DNA from: Dermanyssus gallinae
Taxonomy: Eukaryota; Arthropoda; Arachnida; Mesostigmata; Dermanyssidae
NCBI GenBank assembly: GCA_003439945.1
Contig: QVRM01005976.1
Coordinates: forward strand, 739,001 to 803,000
DNA length: 64,000 nt
Reading direction: 5' to 3'
This document shows positions 31,691 through 43,227 of the stretch, piece after piece (position 1 is the stretch's first letter; each line of letters starts with the position of its first letter). The notes beneath the pieces are model-generated. The model worked only from the letters and a program-made list of their open reading frames with translations, was not told the origin of the DNA and did no database searches. Position numbers and translations under genes: made by a program.

Positions 31691-33479
31691 TTAGGTGTTG
31701 CTTTTTAAAATATGGTAAATAATATAAATGCCATTGAAAGGGTGCAGGTCGAATTTATCAGACAAAGATATTAATATTCCTGGTGAAAGCGTGTATGGCA
31801 CTACAAAGGTTACACGAACGAGGTGATATATGACAGTACAAAAAGTTATGCTGTTTCGAGACTAACCAGGCCATGTTTAAATATGTAGATAATGGACTAC
31901 GAAGTGGAGTAAATGTTGGATCACTGGGGGTTGCGCACTCTCCGAAGATAAACATTGCGTTGCAAGAGAATAAATGGCGTTTCCGTTGGAGAACTGTTTC
32001 AAAGTGTCTGTTTGCCGGTTTTTGTATTCTTACATTTGGGGTAACTTCCTTTGTGTAGAGTTTCAATACATGTTACCCCTCATACTACGTGCAACAGTTT
32101 ACTTGCAACAATGTTATTGTGCGGGTTTACCATACAATATTTACAAATTCACTAGTGAATGTGCTGACTGCAAGACACCAGTTGTATGTTGTTGCTGAGG
32201 CCCGCATTATGTCAAGGCATACATTGTTGTCATTCAACGCTTGTGGCAGGACAGTCCATACCATTTTGGGGAAGGGGTCAAATCTGGTCCTGCACAGTGG
32301 ACCTAACGTAGTAACTGTTAGCAACGGGGCCTGGATACGCCAGAAGAGACACCTGCGTTGGAAAATAGGTCGAATAAACCTGCAAGGTGTGATAGAAACG
32401 CGGGCTTTTCTCGGATATAACACAGAGACATGGCCATATGGTTTTACTTCTGCTATAGTAGCTCTCATATCAGACGGCAAGAATTGTCGCATCTCCTCGA
32501 CGACATTAACGAGTCGGCACGGGGCTCTACTGATGTACATTACGGGAGACTAACGCTGTGCCATAAGGCTCAAAAAGCATATGTAAGACTAGTCTCATCG
32601 ATAGAATCAAGTCCAGGACAGTCCTTGAAGAAGTGGAATACATAAGCGACTATAATTGCCTAAGCTGAAATTTCTAGGCAAGAAACGTCGATCGTCAATA
32701 GTAGGCAAACACTTAAAACACTTTTAAAAAATAGGTTAGTTTTTCTCAGAGGATTAGAGAAATGCACTAAGCACAGGCAGAACTGGCAACCATCAGCTTT
32801 TAGTGGAGTAGGCTTGTTCCAGGAACCGAGGGTGCGTCGAGACCTCCTTAGAAAACCCGCCCTCCGCCACTACTCTCGACCTCCAATTTAAGCTGTTCGG
32901 CTTTGTTCTAGTCGTGGCTACTCTTTCAAGACGGAGTCCAGGTAAGCTTCTCCCCGGGACCAGGTAAGGGTTTTCATCAGTAAGTTACAAGCCGACAAGC
33001 GCAAACTCCGATGACTGGCGACATGTTCTCAGGGCACCACACTGAGCCATTGTGTTGTGGATGTCTCGAGGGCATGCGTTCCGTCTCAGTCTTGATTGAT
33101 CCTCGTTTACTTTGCTCGCTTGCAAGCAAGTTCAAGGATAACTGGCGGGCAGGAATCTGGAGGACAGCCATGCTAGATTAAAGCACATTCACATATATGT
33201 ATATTTAATTTGATGCCAAACGTCAAGTCTACGGAACTGCTCGATCGCATTGTTGAAGGTGATATAAATTATACTCTCGCGCCTAGAGATTGCACAATCA
33301 TACCGAGGAGATAGAACATCACTCAAAAACAGTCGTTTTATGTAGAAGCCATGTGCAGCCGGTCGTTAGATCAGGTGTATTTTCTCCTAATTGCAGCGCT
33401 TTTACTAACTAGATGTTACTGCGGGTTTCATAAAAGAGCGGGTTAATGTCTGCCATCTCATTCTCCCCTCAAGCATTTT
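31691..33479. other. No recognisable gene
   Basis: At 32089-32553 both strands stay open for about 140-150 codons, but neither translation shows a known motif or clear composition. Confidence 0.4.
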
Positions 33480-34045
33480 TTTAAATGGCCGTTTTTAGTA
33501 GAGCGCACATGGTCTGTAGGTCCTCAACAGATAGCCGAGACGACACCAGTACAGACACTAACCTGTTGAGGCTAGGTGGGCTCTTAGTGCCTTTGTCAGA
33601 AAAATAGCCTCTATTTGCTCAAGCATCCTGAAACTTAACTTTAACAGGTGCGGCTATAGCACCTGGGTAACGTAAGCAGCGGTGGGCGCGCTCTTCAGGT
33701 TGAAGAGACGTTCGGCAACCCCCATTGACAGCGTATGAGGTCTTATATTTGATGAAAAGATTGCAGTCCCATCCGAATTATTTTTGTGCCTGGAGAAAAA
33801 CGAGAGCATGTCTCCCATAATAATAATAATAAGATAAATTCTTGAATCCAGAATTCGCTCTGATCCAGTTTTTCTGCTTTCCATCCCTGCATTCGGCCAA
33901 TTTTCCTTCACGTCAAACATTGCTTTCGTCTTGCTTATAATGATCCCTAACTTGTTTTCGTTGACTGGATATGTAATGTCCTGCTGCAAGTGAAACCGAT
34001 TACGGAAGTATAGTACTAAGTCATCGGTACACATAAGCACGCATA
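33480..34045 (-). pseudogene. RT palm/C-terminal relic
   Basis: Read down from 34040: CTDDLVLYFRNRFHLQQDI (active site with Cys-Thr for the usual Tyr-Ala), then ENKLGIIISKTKAMF, the segment that normally follows it. Further down are GVAERLFNLKSAPTAAYV and LEQIEAIFLTKALR, resembling the C-terminal region of tick-type elements. Stops separate the parts. It may be the 3' half of the gag/EN relic at 34560-35860 on the same strand. Confidence 0.5.
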
Positions 34046-34329
34046 AGTGCCGATTCTGTATCTTTCCTGGATCTTAGATAGTATATAATAGAATATATAG
34101 ACCTAGAATAGTATAGAAGATATAGACCATCTTAGATAATTTGTCTTTTCTATAAAATGTCTTAAATAAGCTCGAGTATATTCAATGAAACCCCGCAAAA
34201 TGCTGGCATGTGAAGTATCATCGTTTGTGCGGCAAAGCGGCGGGTTTGACATGCCCATGTTACAGGCTATTCGAACAAGACAAGCCCTTACTCATTGGCT
34301 TGTCGCTTTCGCTTGTCTCTACACTTTGT

Positions 34330-34495
34330 TCGCCAAGTGCGTAGTCAGCGGCCTTTCCACCTAAACTACGACAATTCGTGCTTGAGCGAGATTTCTTGTA
34401 CACTGGCCCCCTTACCAGAAGGTCAATGTATACAGACAATTAACCCTGGCAAGGACTCTATCAAATTTAACGCCACGAGTAGGGTAGTGTTGCTA
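34330..34495 (-). repeat. ~165-bp direct repeat, copy 1
   Basis: It aligns with 35885-36055 in the same orientation, for example GTTCGC..A..TGCGTAGT.AGCGGC, GAGC..TTTCTTGTA.ACT, AACGCCACGA. By eye identity is roughly 70%. The minus strand is assumed because copy 2 lies upstream of a minus-strand gag relic. Confidence 0.6.
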
Positions 34496-34559
34496 CTGCT
34501 TCTGAAGGACTAGATATTTTACGATTACATTAATGGCGTTTCCTGTGAGGACTGCGTTA

Positions 34560-35510
34560 TTTTTTTTATAGTATATTTTTGCGTGCAGGAGGTTGCCATT
34601 ATACACCACAGCAACCCCCCACGTACTCTATCCAGTCCTTCTCTACATATTCCCTTTTACACCAATTAGGGACGACCGTAGGATCGGCAGTTTATATTTC
34701 AGTGAGGACCAACACGTCATGCTGTTCAGCTATAAGGAGTAGGGAGAAACTTAATTTAATGCCATTGCAATTCCATTGCAATCAAAATGTTGCGTTCCTC
34801 TTAATACTGGCACATCGGTTGCTGCCGCCGTACCAGGAGGCGGCTTGTCGCGTTTATTCATCTCTACATCTTAATTACGTGATAGCTTGCAAAGCGCATC
34901 GCGCAAGGAGGCTCGACTCATTAGCCATCTCTCCACCGAGAGTCAACGAGAGCAGAGAAGGAAGCGGTTTTTCAAATACACTGGTCACCGCTGCTTGGAC
35001 CGCTTCAATAGTGCATGGAACGATTTTGTCTAGCAAAACGTGTATCCGATCCGCGATGATGCATATCAAAGGCCACACATTTTCGCCTACTTGCACAGGC
35101 CGTTTCGCTGGGCCAACTTTTTGAGATTTCACTGCGGCGTTTTTCACTTTAATGCAGTTGTTTTACAGAGCCTTTTCTTTCGAGCCACCTCAGTTACGCT
35201 TGATTATTTAAATGCAGCTAGGATGGCAGCCTCTGAGATGGAAGGATGTATATCGGATATTTTGCCCTTTACAGAAGAGCGCGCTCTACTCACCCTGGCG
35301 TATACTTTCACATCCGCTAACTTTTGTAGTGACAGAACGGTGCCTCTTTTCTCTTCGACATCAACCACAATGACGAGCTCTCCAGTTTTTGCAAAGCAGG
35401 GTTCTTCCCGGGGGTATACCCTTTTACATGCCAACAATTTAGTAGCATGTCTCGTGGAGATCATTATGTAGCTCGACATCGCTGGCGGAGAATATAACTT
35501 CCTCCTGCCT
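34560..35510 (-). pseudogene. Jockey-like gag (ORF1) and EN start, relic
   Basis: Minus strand. The gag-like part (35479 to about 34870) has ELVIVVDVEEKRGTVLSL and GKISDIHPSISEAAILAAF, which resembles the segment before the RRM/knuckle region of Jockey-type ORF1. A second frame follows (ADRIHVLLDKIVPCTIEAVQ). Below it, at about 34780-34620, the EN start IAEQHDVLVLTE matches the family pattern in which the first catalytic Glu ends the strand after DVL. No zinc knuckles are visible. The parts are in the expected order but in different frames. Confidence 0.45.
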
Positions 35511-35884
35511 AGTCACGACCATATTCGATGATTGCATTCCCCCTAGGCGGAGCGCTGTCGTAAATCCTATAGCATCAGACTTGCCCTCCTTATGAAACTG
35601 TACTTTATCTTCTGCGTCGTCCTTTGCGTCTGCGCTCTGGCAGGGTCCTCATGCGATGCACGGAAATATTTTACTCTCACGTTGTCAACGTGGCATGTTT
35701 TTTCTTCCTTTAACAGCGCACATTGAGCGGTCGTCCGTCTTTATGACTTCAACAATGCGATAGTTTACCCGGCGATTGTGAATCATACCGGCAAATCTGG
35801 CGCTTCACTTTAATTGCGTTTAAGCGGCAGAGTGTATTTCATTGGCACTCTGCAACCGCCTTGAAAAAAATAATTCTAACCTAG
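35511..35884. other. Possible upstream gag of the same relic
   Basis: A minus-strand reading gives basic, gag-like but heavily interrupted sequence. I cannot name a domain. Confidence 0.25.
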
Positions 35885-36055
35885 TTCGCTAACTGCGTAG
35901 TTAGCGGCGTTGCTAACTTAACTACGTCATGTGAGTGCTTAGGCGAGCTTTCTTGTAAACTAGGCTTCTCTAGAAGGACAAGGTATATTAAGAACTAACT
36001 TTGGCGGTGACGCTATCAGTTGGAACGCCACGAAACGATCCAATTAGGGTCTTAA
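35885..36055 (-). repeat. ~165-bp direct repeat, copy 2
   Basis: Partner of 34330-34495. It lies upstream (minus strand) of the gag relic, where a 5' UTR would be. A TA run begins at 36058. Confidence 0.6.
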
Positions 36056-36057
36056 TA

Positions 36058-36102
36058 ATATATATATATATATATATATAAACATATACATATATATATA
36101 TG
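36058..36102. repeat. (TA)n microsatellite
   Basis: TA runs at 36058-36080 and 36087-36102. A further run lies at 36399-36421. Confidence 0.9.
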
Positions 36103-36395
36103 TATAGACGATAATGTGGGACTCTAGTCATCCTCTCTGGCCTCTGTCGGGGGTAGACGCACTGTACGCTCTTCCTAAGATTACTCCAACAGGTAAGGTA
36201 GGCAGATGTAATTTAGCCTGGAAGGCACTGCCGGTGTGCAGGATAAATTTAATCTGATAGAGAAGGTTACGCAGATGGTCTATGGGGTACATTGTTCCCC
36301 GTAGATTCTTCAATCAGCTATTCGGTAAGTGCTCCTTCTGTTGCAAACGTCAAATCTAGCATTGTTATGTGTATGCCGTAATAGAAGATGCAGCC

Positions 36396-36421
<26 letters not shown>

Positions 36422-36427
<6 letters not shown>

Positions 36428-37129
36428 GCACGTATACGCATGCATTTGTATACTGCCAGTGGACAGAGTTGATCGTTGACAGCTTGTCAACTACTAATGC
36501 GCCGGGTGCGACCAACCGAGACCTGGATCGGGCTGCTAGCCACCGCGGTACTTTCCCTTTAACGGCAGCGAGTGAGGGCATGCCGTGGAATGAGAGTCCA
36601 AGACGACGATGAGTCGCACAATGTCCTGTGTTATCCTGCTTGAGTTCTGCACTCGGAGTTGCCGATGACCTTCCTCCTCTTATTTCGCTTTTTCCTCTTC
36701 GTAGATCCATTGCTCCCTTGTCCCCGGGTATGTTTGCGATGGCCCTGGCATCAGTTCCGTTCAAGCACAGCCTCTGTACGCACCTCTTCCTTCTTCTAAT
36801 CGGCCTCTCCCGTAACGCCTCTCCCGGCCAAGGCACTCACCCAACCGTGCCGAGCGGGCCGGCAGGCGTTTCCAGCTGCTCCCTATAAGAGCGCTCCCCA
36901 AGCTCCAACAGGTGCCTGTAGTTTCCGACTGCTGTCTAGTTGGTGTTGATGTGTGTGCACGCCCGCGAGCGCATTATTGCCTGCCTGCCTATGAATGCAT
37001 GCAGATCGTGCAGTTTGCTGGTGCTGTTTGATTGCCGGATTAACGCGCGTTATAACTTCGGTTTCGGCAGAACTGTGTCCGACACCAAGCGTGCCGACAT
37101 ACAATCGTACAAGCCAAAGTGACTAAAGT
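36422..37129. other. Upstream region of the Ras-like gene
   Basis: GC-richer than its surroundings. Minus-strand frames here (36318-36836) have no motif. It may hold the promoter and the beginning of the 5' UTR; no clear TATA or initiator was identified. Confidence 0.3.
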
Positions 37130-37260
37130 TCTAACCTGTTGCTGTAACCAGTCTACGTAGTGCTTCTGCAGGAGAAGCTGGAGTTGCGTCTGCAGCTGCT
37201 GTCTATCGTGCTGTTATCAAAATCGACAGATACGTAACTCAACGCTCAACCAATCGGACG
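37130..37260 (+). other. Candidate 5' non-coding exon of the Ras-like gene
   Basis: It ends at a strong donor (CGGACG|GTAAGTTC, cut after 37260). A plausible acceptor, GTGCACAG|CGAGCGG, precedes the coding start (exon from 37954). The left edge is arbitrary. Only RNA data can confirm it. Confidence 0.4.
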
Positions 37261-37995
37261 GTAAGTTCAACACGAATTTATATTTTAGTAGTTAAGTCAA
37301 TGTCGTGCCGGTAGAGCAGCATATCTCCATTGGCTGTTGGCTGCTAGTGACCCTGCAAAAGTGTGCTGCGCACCTGACCTTGTTTTTTTTAGGTAGCTTG
37401 GAAAAACTAGTTTTTTGCTAATTGACGATGCGCTATTATCTTAAAAGAGACGGTTTTCCGTGCGGGTGTTCTTTTTTGCTTGCTGGAAAACTTTCAGTCA
37501 ATTGTACACAAGAAAAATGTATTACTGCGCAGTTTGCACGAGCCGATCAAATTTCTTTTTGCAACCTGTAGCACACCCCGCCAATGTAGAGCGCCCGCTT
37601 TTGTCGGTTTGGCTACGCGGCTGCATTAGTACTTTTTATGTTGGCATAGTATTATTTTTTTTCTCATCACCATTATTCCGCTGTGCGAATTTGCAAAATG
37701 CAATAGTTCTGCACGGAATGCAAAGCTCTACTTTTGCAGCTAGACGTAGACGAGATTTCAGGTTTAGAGAAAGCAAACACTTTCAGTGGTAAGTCAGCAA
37801 TACGGTTTGTCTGTCTGTCTGTTTTTCTAGTGCAATTTGAATTCAGTGGCCTTTTGCAGTGGCCTCAAACTGCAACTATAACAAAATAAGCTAACCCTGA
37901 TTGCTGCTGCTGTTGTTGTGATTGTCTTCCACTGACTGTGTCGGCGTGCACAGCGAGCGGTACCGAAGAAGAAGACGATCTTATCGACGAGCGCA

Positions 37996-40962
37996 ATGCC
38001 AGCCTGGCTCGAGCACATGCCTTCATTCGGCTCGGATGACGCCTGTCCCAAGGACCGATTTACAGTCGTCGTGCTTGGCAGTTCGTGTGTCGGCAAAACA
38101 TCAATCATCAACCGCTTACTGTACCGAAGCTTCGACGACCAACACCGGGCCACGATCGAGGAGTTCCACCAGGAGGAGTTCGAGCTGGGCGATGTACGTA
38201 TGCTATTCGTAACTATCCATCTTTCGATTTCACTGCTGCGCTGTATCTGCTCACTGACTGTGGGGTGTTTGCTACTGCATTTAATTGAAATACATTTTTA
38301 AATATCTGTGTGTATCACCTTTATTTCGTGGTCGGTCGAGGGCTCCGGAATAATATCGTAGACGTATTGTGTTACTCGATGTCTGAGGAGAAGTGATTTG
38401 CTCCCTATCAGAAGCGTCATTAACTGGTACTGCTCCGTCCTTGCTGGGAACCTCAGTGTTTTGTGTTCTGGACTGCTAAAAGGAGGAAGCGTTTTGTCGA
38501 GGGACAGGGTCGAGCACAGAAAAAATGACCCACAGTGTGATGCTGAGAGTGAAGTTTCTTATTCGGAGCCCGCGTTAGGCGTTCTAATAAATGTCGTTTC
38601 TCTTTCGATGGGCACCTGGTCAAGGTCTAGAGCTTTGCTTGCCTTCAAGCGCTCCCCCGCCCCATAGACTTCTCAGCTTGCCCGGTATCCTTTGAAAGCG
38701 TTTTGCGTCATTTCGGACGTGAGAAGCACCTACCCCTATAGCGCGCGGCAGGTCCTGGCTATCATGTGTGGGCGGCTTTAATGCTCATCTCCCAGCTCCC
38801 TAAAAAAGTCCCTCCAAAATTGTTCCTTGCTCTTGAAGCTTTTCCCGCGAGACGTAGCTTTGTACTATATGCTATCTAAAACGGCCTTCCTGTTGAAATT
38901 GTCGGGCGCATGCGAATCGGCGTCGTGCCTAGATGCATCATATGGAGAGTTTCAGTTTAGTTTTTTAGTTCAGAGTTTCCCTTTATTTCCGATCTCTCGA
39001 CCGTCCTCTTCATCCACACTATCATCGGCGCTTAGGATTTGGCACGATGGTTGCAGCGATCGAGGCCCTGGTGGCGAAGTATTTGCCCAGCGCCCTCGTA
39101 TTATAAAATAGTAGACACGTACCCATTTCTCGACACCTAAAACTGTCCTGTAGGCCTCTGCTCGGTGCGTCAGAATCGGGTTGATACAAACAGTGCAGCC
39201 GCATATGTGAAACCTGAGGCTATCCGTGTAAAGGACTTGACACGATTATATATAATACCTTTGCGCTAATTCTTTTCAAGCTGTCAACCATTCATGTGCG
39301 CAGCCGCGAAGCCTCGAAGCGGTTTGCTCTGTCAGGTGCACCGTTAAAAGCAGCGTTAAACTTCTCTATTATATTCTCAAGAGGTAACCACTACAGTGGG
39401 GCGACCAGTTTAGCAGTGCATTTTGTATGTGTGTATTAGTCAGCGTCAGCCTTGTCCGGGTGGGCGGGGGTTGTGATTTTATTAATTTATACTTACGCCC
39501 GCCGGGCTGCTAATGTAACTAATTGCTCAAAAAATTCTCACCCGCCAACATTGCAGGTGACAATAACACTGGACGTCATTGACACAACAGGCACTTACAG
39601 CTTTCCCGCGATGCGCAAACTGTGCATAGAAAAAGGTATGTTGCCACTTTTCGATTGCCGAACGTTGCACGTTAGCGCAAAGTTTTTGATTGGATCAAAA
39701 CCTACTGTAGCCGCAATCCTGCATGTTCAATTTGCGTCGAGTGTCTCGCTACTACAACGTTATCGCGCGGCAAGCATGTAATCGGCCGACATCAGCAATT
39801 GATTTGGTCGTCCCTGGCAGGACGCGTAGATCAACCACCATCATTATTGCTCAATAATATTACAGTTACTGTAGCTCTGAACACAATTTCTAGGAACTAC
39901 GTAGTCTACAGTCCAACAATCTTCAGTCCGTATCAGCGGAACAGCTACCATGGTCACTGGGGCAGTATATCGGTATTTTTTGTATATCTTCCTTTGTAGC
40001 CGTTGCGAGTAAAGTTCGCAACACTTACCACAGTTCTCCTCTCTCTGTCCCTCATGACGTTTCTGCTACTCACATCGTATTAAGCTAAAATAAAAATCGC
40101 GTCCAGTAAAAAAAAAAAGCCTTTCGTACTTATCATAAGGAAGAGCTACTTGTCTCAGCACGACATTCCCTCCTACTTAGACATTACCAGAGAACGGCGC
40201 AGCTGTTAGGAAATCGTTTAAAAATAGGCGAAGTTATTAGCGGACGTTGTGCGTAGATTATACGGGCTCATTTCAAGCGAGTACACCTGACTGTACACCT
40301 TCCACAATCAGAGGGATTTACATGGCTCAGCCGTGGCTTACGTTTTGAAAGACACTTTTGTACACTGATGACTAATGAAAGTCTCAACATCTATCGAGAC
40401 ACGAGGTTTTGCGACTAACGCCCAGTTACAGCACGAACACGTAATGCTCATCATGCCGACCACGTCATTGTTGCATTGTCCAGGTGATGCCTTCCTGCTG
40501 GTGTTCTCGTTCGACGATGCCGAGTCGTTCGAGCAGATTCCGACTCTTCTTGCGCAGATCCACGAACTCAACGAGAAGCCGAACCGACGGATCTGCATCG
40601 TCGGCAATAAGACCGACCTCATGAAGGCCGACGTAAGCCTACCGGTCAACCGGCAATTGGCGGAATCGCTTGTGCTACTCGACTGGGAGTTGGGCTATGT
40701 CGAAGTGTCCGCCAAGGAGAACCGGAACATCGACGACCTGCTGTCGAAGATCGTCGGCAACGAAGTGATACCCAGCGGTACTGTTACAACTGGCGTGAGC
40801 GGATCGACCACGGATCGAACAGACTACCAGGAGAGCGACACTGGGTCGACAGGCGAGACCCGATGTAAGCAGACGCTCCACAGTCGCAAGACGTCACTTC
40901 CACCGAGCGTGCTAAAGTGTCGGGATGCGCTCATCAAGCGAAACTCGTGTATTGTTTCGTAG
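37996..40962 (+). CDS. RASD/Di-Ras-like small GTPase, 251 aa, three coding exons
   Basis: Membrane-associated Ras-family switch. Coding exons: 37996-38193, 39557-39635, 40484-40962. Introns have GT-AG ends (donors GTACGT, GTATGT; acceptors TTGCAG, GTCCAG) and phases fit: 198+79+479=756 nt. G1 is GSSCVGKT (about residues 28-35), the switch I Thr is in RATIEEFH, G3 is DTTGTYSFPAM, G4 NKTD, G5 SAKE, and the C-terminus is a CIVS prenylation box after a Ser/Thr-rich, basic tail of about 65 residues. Gly12/Gly13 equivalents are Ser/Cys, and Gln61 is absent, as in RASD (Dexras/Rhes) and Di-Ras proteins. The family therefore probably has low GTP hydrolysis, an inference from residues. The start ATG is supported by the short N-terminus before KDRFTVVVLG. 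GSSxVGKT, TIEEFH and the CAAX box favour RASD-like over Di-Ras. Confidence 0.93.
38194..39556 (+). other. Intron 1 of the Ras-like gene
   Basis: 1,363 bp, GT-AG, phase 0. No transposon domain or nested gene was recognised in it. Confidence 0.85.
39636..40483 (+). other. Intron 2 of the Ras-like gene
   Basis: 848 bp, GT-AG, phase 1. The frame before exon 3 (40375-40483) is intronic; the acceptor is at GTCCAG|GTGATG. Confidence 0.85.
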
Positions 40963-41451
40963 TTCCATCGGTCGGATCATCGCGTGTGAGGTTATCCACA
41001 TACCTTTTTGACCTTGACCTCTAGTAAGAAGGAATCTGCCTAAGGAAGAGCAGCTCGAGCAGCCTCTTAGGCAGCCAACGGCTTCGTAGAGCCGTAGAGT
41101 TGAAAAGATAGTTAGTCGTAACGAAAAAAATTTGATAAGAGCAACTAACTAAAGTACTAGTTAAGACACTTACAATATGTAATTCGGTGTGCAGCGACGG
41201 TTTGAAGGGGGCGTGCGTGTGTGTCCTCCCACCTGCCGTCGTAACTCTGCGTCAACTTTGCCAATCCTTTACGCTGCGTCGTATCGGACATGGCCCGCAA
41301 AAACGACCGCAGCAGCTAATAGCATCGTAACGCGAACTATTGAACTTCGACACACGCAAATACACCATTTCGCAGAAGGGGGGTTTCCGTGGGTACGGCC
41401 ATGCCCGGTCTAGGCAGGTTGTCGCCCCATGTCGAAGTATGTCAACGAACA

Positions 41452-41491
<40 letters not shown>

Positions 41492-42600
41492 TATCGGTAT
41501 GCCTGTCCGTGTATTGCACACGACAGGCATGTTACGAGCACACGTGGATCATCGCGCGGCACTGTTACCTCGTGAGGAAGAGTGCAGCTGTTCTACGCAT
41601 AGTAACAGCTCGCAGATACAAAGTCGGTCGCAGTTTGGTTGCGACTTAGTGGTCATACTTAGACTTATTTGGTTGTTGAAACAAAATGAACAATATTGAA
41701 CTAATAGAAACGCCAACAGAAAGAAAAACACCGAAACACAGAAACACACACACTCGCTCATAGATAGACACATAGACAAAAGGCGAAGAAGCTAAGTAAT
41801 GTGCCTCGACATTCAGCACCGTCGGATTTACCGCTACAACGGTGGTAAATGCGGATGACTGACAGCACTGCTGACTGAACGGGAGTGATATTTGTGATAA
41901 CAGATGACAGAATGAATCTAGATTTCATCTCGGTTGCCCCACAGCCCCGTCGCCGTCGTATCGAGTGAGGAAAAGTCACGGCATTCGTGCCACCCACGTG
42001 ATAAAGGTAAATGGCTGAGCTCTTTGATTCTGAATTGATAATATGTGCGGCAACCGACGACTATCATAGTAGTAATCGGCCAGTGATCGATCCCGTTGTC
42101 GGGTCTAGGTTTTTTCTTAATATCTACGGTGCTTCTATCATACTAAACATTGCCGATACACGAGCGAAGCACTCTTGGTTGTTACTGTTCTTGTTGTTGT
42201 AGCCGTCGTGGTCGTCGTCGTTGTTGTTATTGTTGCTGTTTTTGTGCTACTAAGACTCTGGAAAAAACTGACGACGTAGCGGCGAACGCGTGCTAATCGT
42301 GGTCACCCTAGTATATCAGTTACACAGAATGTGTGTACTTGTATGCAGAACATGTAGGGCTGTACCAATTGATGATCTGCCTTTGGCAATAGACGCGTAA
42401 TGTTTAGAGGACAGCAGGAACCGATTGAAAGAAAAAAACATGAATGCTGAGAGCGTTGTAGTGTTTTCAAGTTCGTATTTTTGCTAAAACATGGTAGAAC
42501 AGAGGAAAGCTTAGCAAAGCTGCCCTAGGGTAGTACCCCTTAGGGCACATGGCACGACAGGGCAAGGGAGCCGATGCCTGGCCTCAAGCAGCATGAACAA
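40963..42600. other. 3' flank of the Ras-like gene; no other gene seen
   Basis: It probably includes the 3' UTR. There is a (TA)n run at 41457-41490 and a GTT/GTC-type triplet tract at 42184-42243. No clear AATAAA close to the stop was found. Confidence 0.4.
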
Positions 42601-42995
42601 AATACTTTGTCATCTTTAGAACGTGCGCCACTTCGGCCAGCTCGGCTTCCGAAGCATTTGACCATTACAGAAGTGCATTTAGTGCTTAAACAAATCAACA
42701 GCGCATCCGGGGCTCCGACAGAACATCACCGACGATTTGCCAACCCCAAGTAACTTCCTGAAGTTAAGATGTGCCTCATTGGCATGCTGATACCGGCCAA
42801 TGGAGGCGAATTTCCTCCAAGAAGTACATGAGGAGAGCCTGGCAGGATGTACGTGTCAAGCCCAAGACAGCAACTCAAACACTCGAAATAGAAGCAGTAT
42901 ACGAATCGGATGCCAATACCAACGAAAGGCAAGAAGCTCTCATCAAGACGCTCTGATCGTAGCAGACTGCTCGTTAACGGCATTTCGTCGTTCGG
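42601..42995 (+). pseudogene. Possible RT linker relic
   Basis: RLPKHLTITEVHLVLKQINS resembles the segment just before the APGPDG motif of RTs (normally T..EV...L..I). It is followed by a degraded SGAPTEHH. After that nothing matches. Very weak; could be chance. Confidence 0.2.
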
Positions 42996-43193
42996 TGGGC
43001 CCGGTGAACGTTTTGTTAGTTTTGACATAATATTTGTACGACAATTATTAGCTGCGTTAAGCTAGCTATTTTAATATGAATAAATGAATGTATATACATA
43101 ATGAGATGATAAATAAACTAAATGTTTTACAAGACAAACAACTATACTCTGTGGTTTTAATATCCTCTGTTATATATTTCTAACTCATAGAGC

Positions 43194-43194
<1 letters not shown>

Positions 43195-43226
<32 letters not shown>
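43195..43226. repeat. (TA)n run left of the foldback array
   Basis: TA run abutting the CAGGGTGT end at 43227. A second run lies at 44774-44808. Confidence 0.9.

Positions 43227-43227
<1 letters not shown>

Noticed and set aside
32089..32553. Possible gene, open on both strands
   Set aside because: Neither translation has a motif, signal peptide, splice context or recognisable family.
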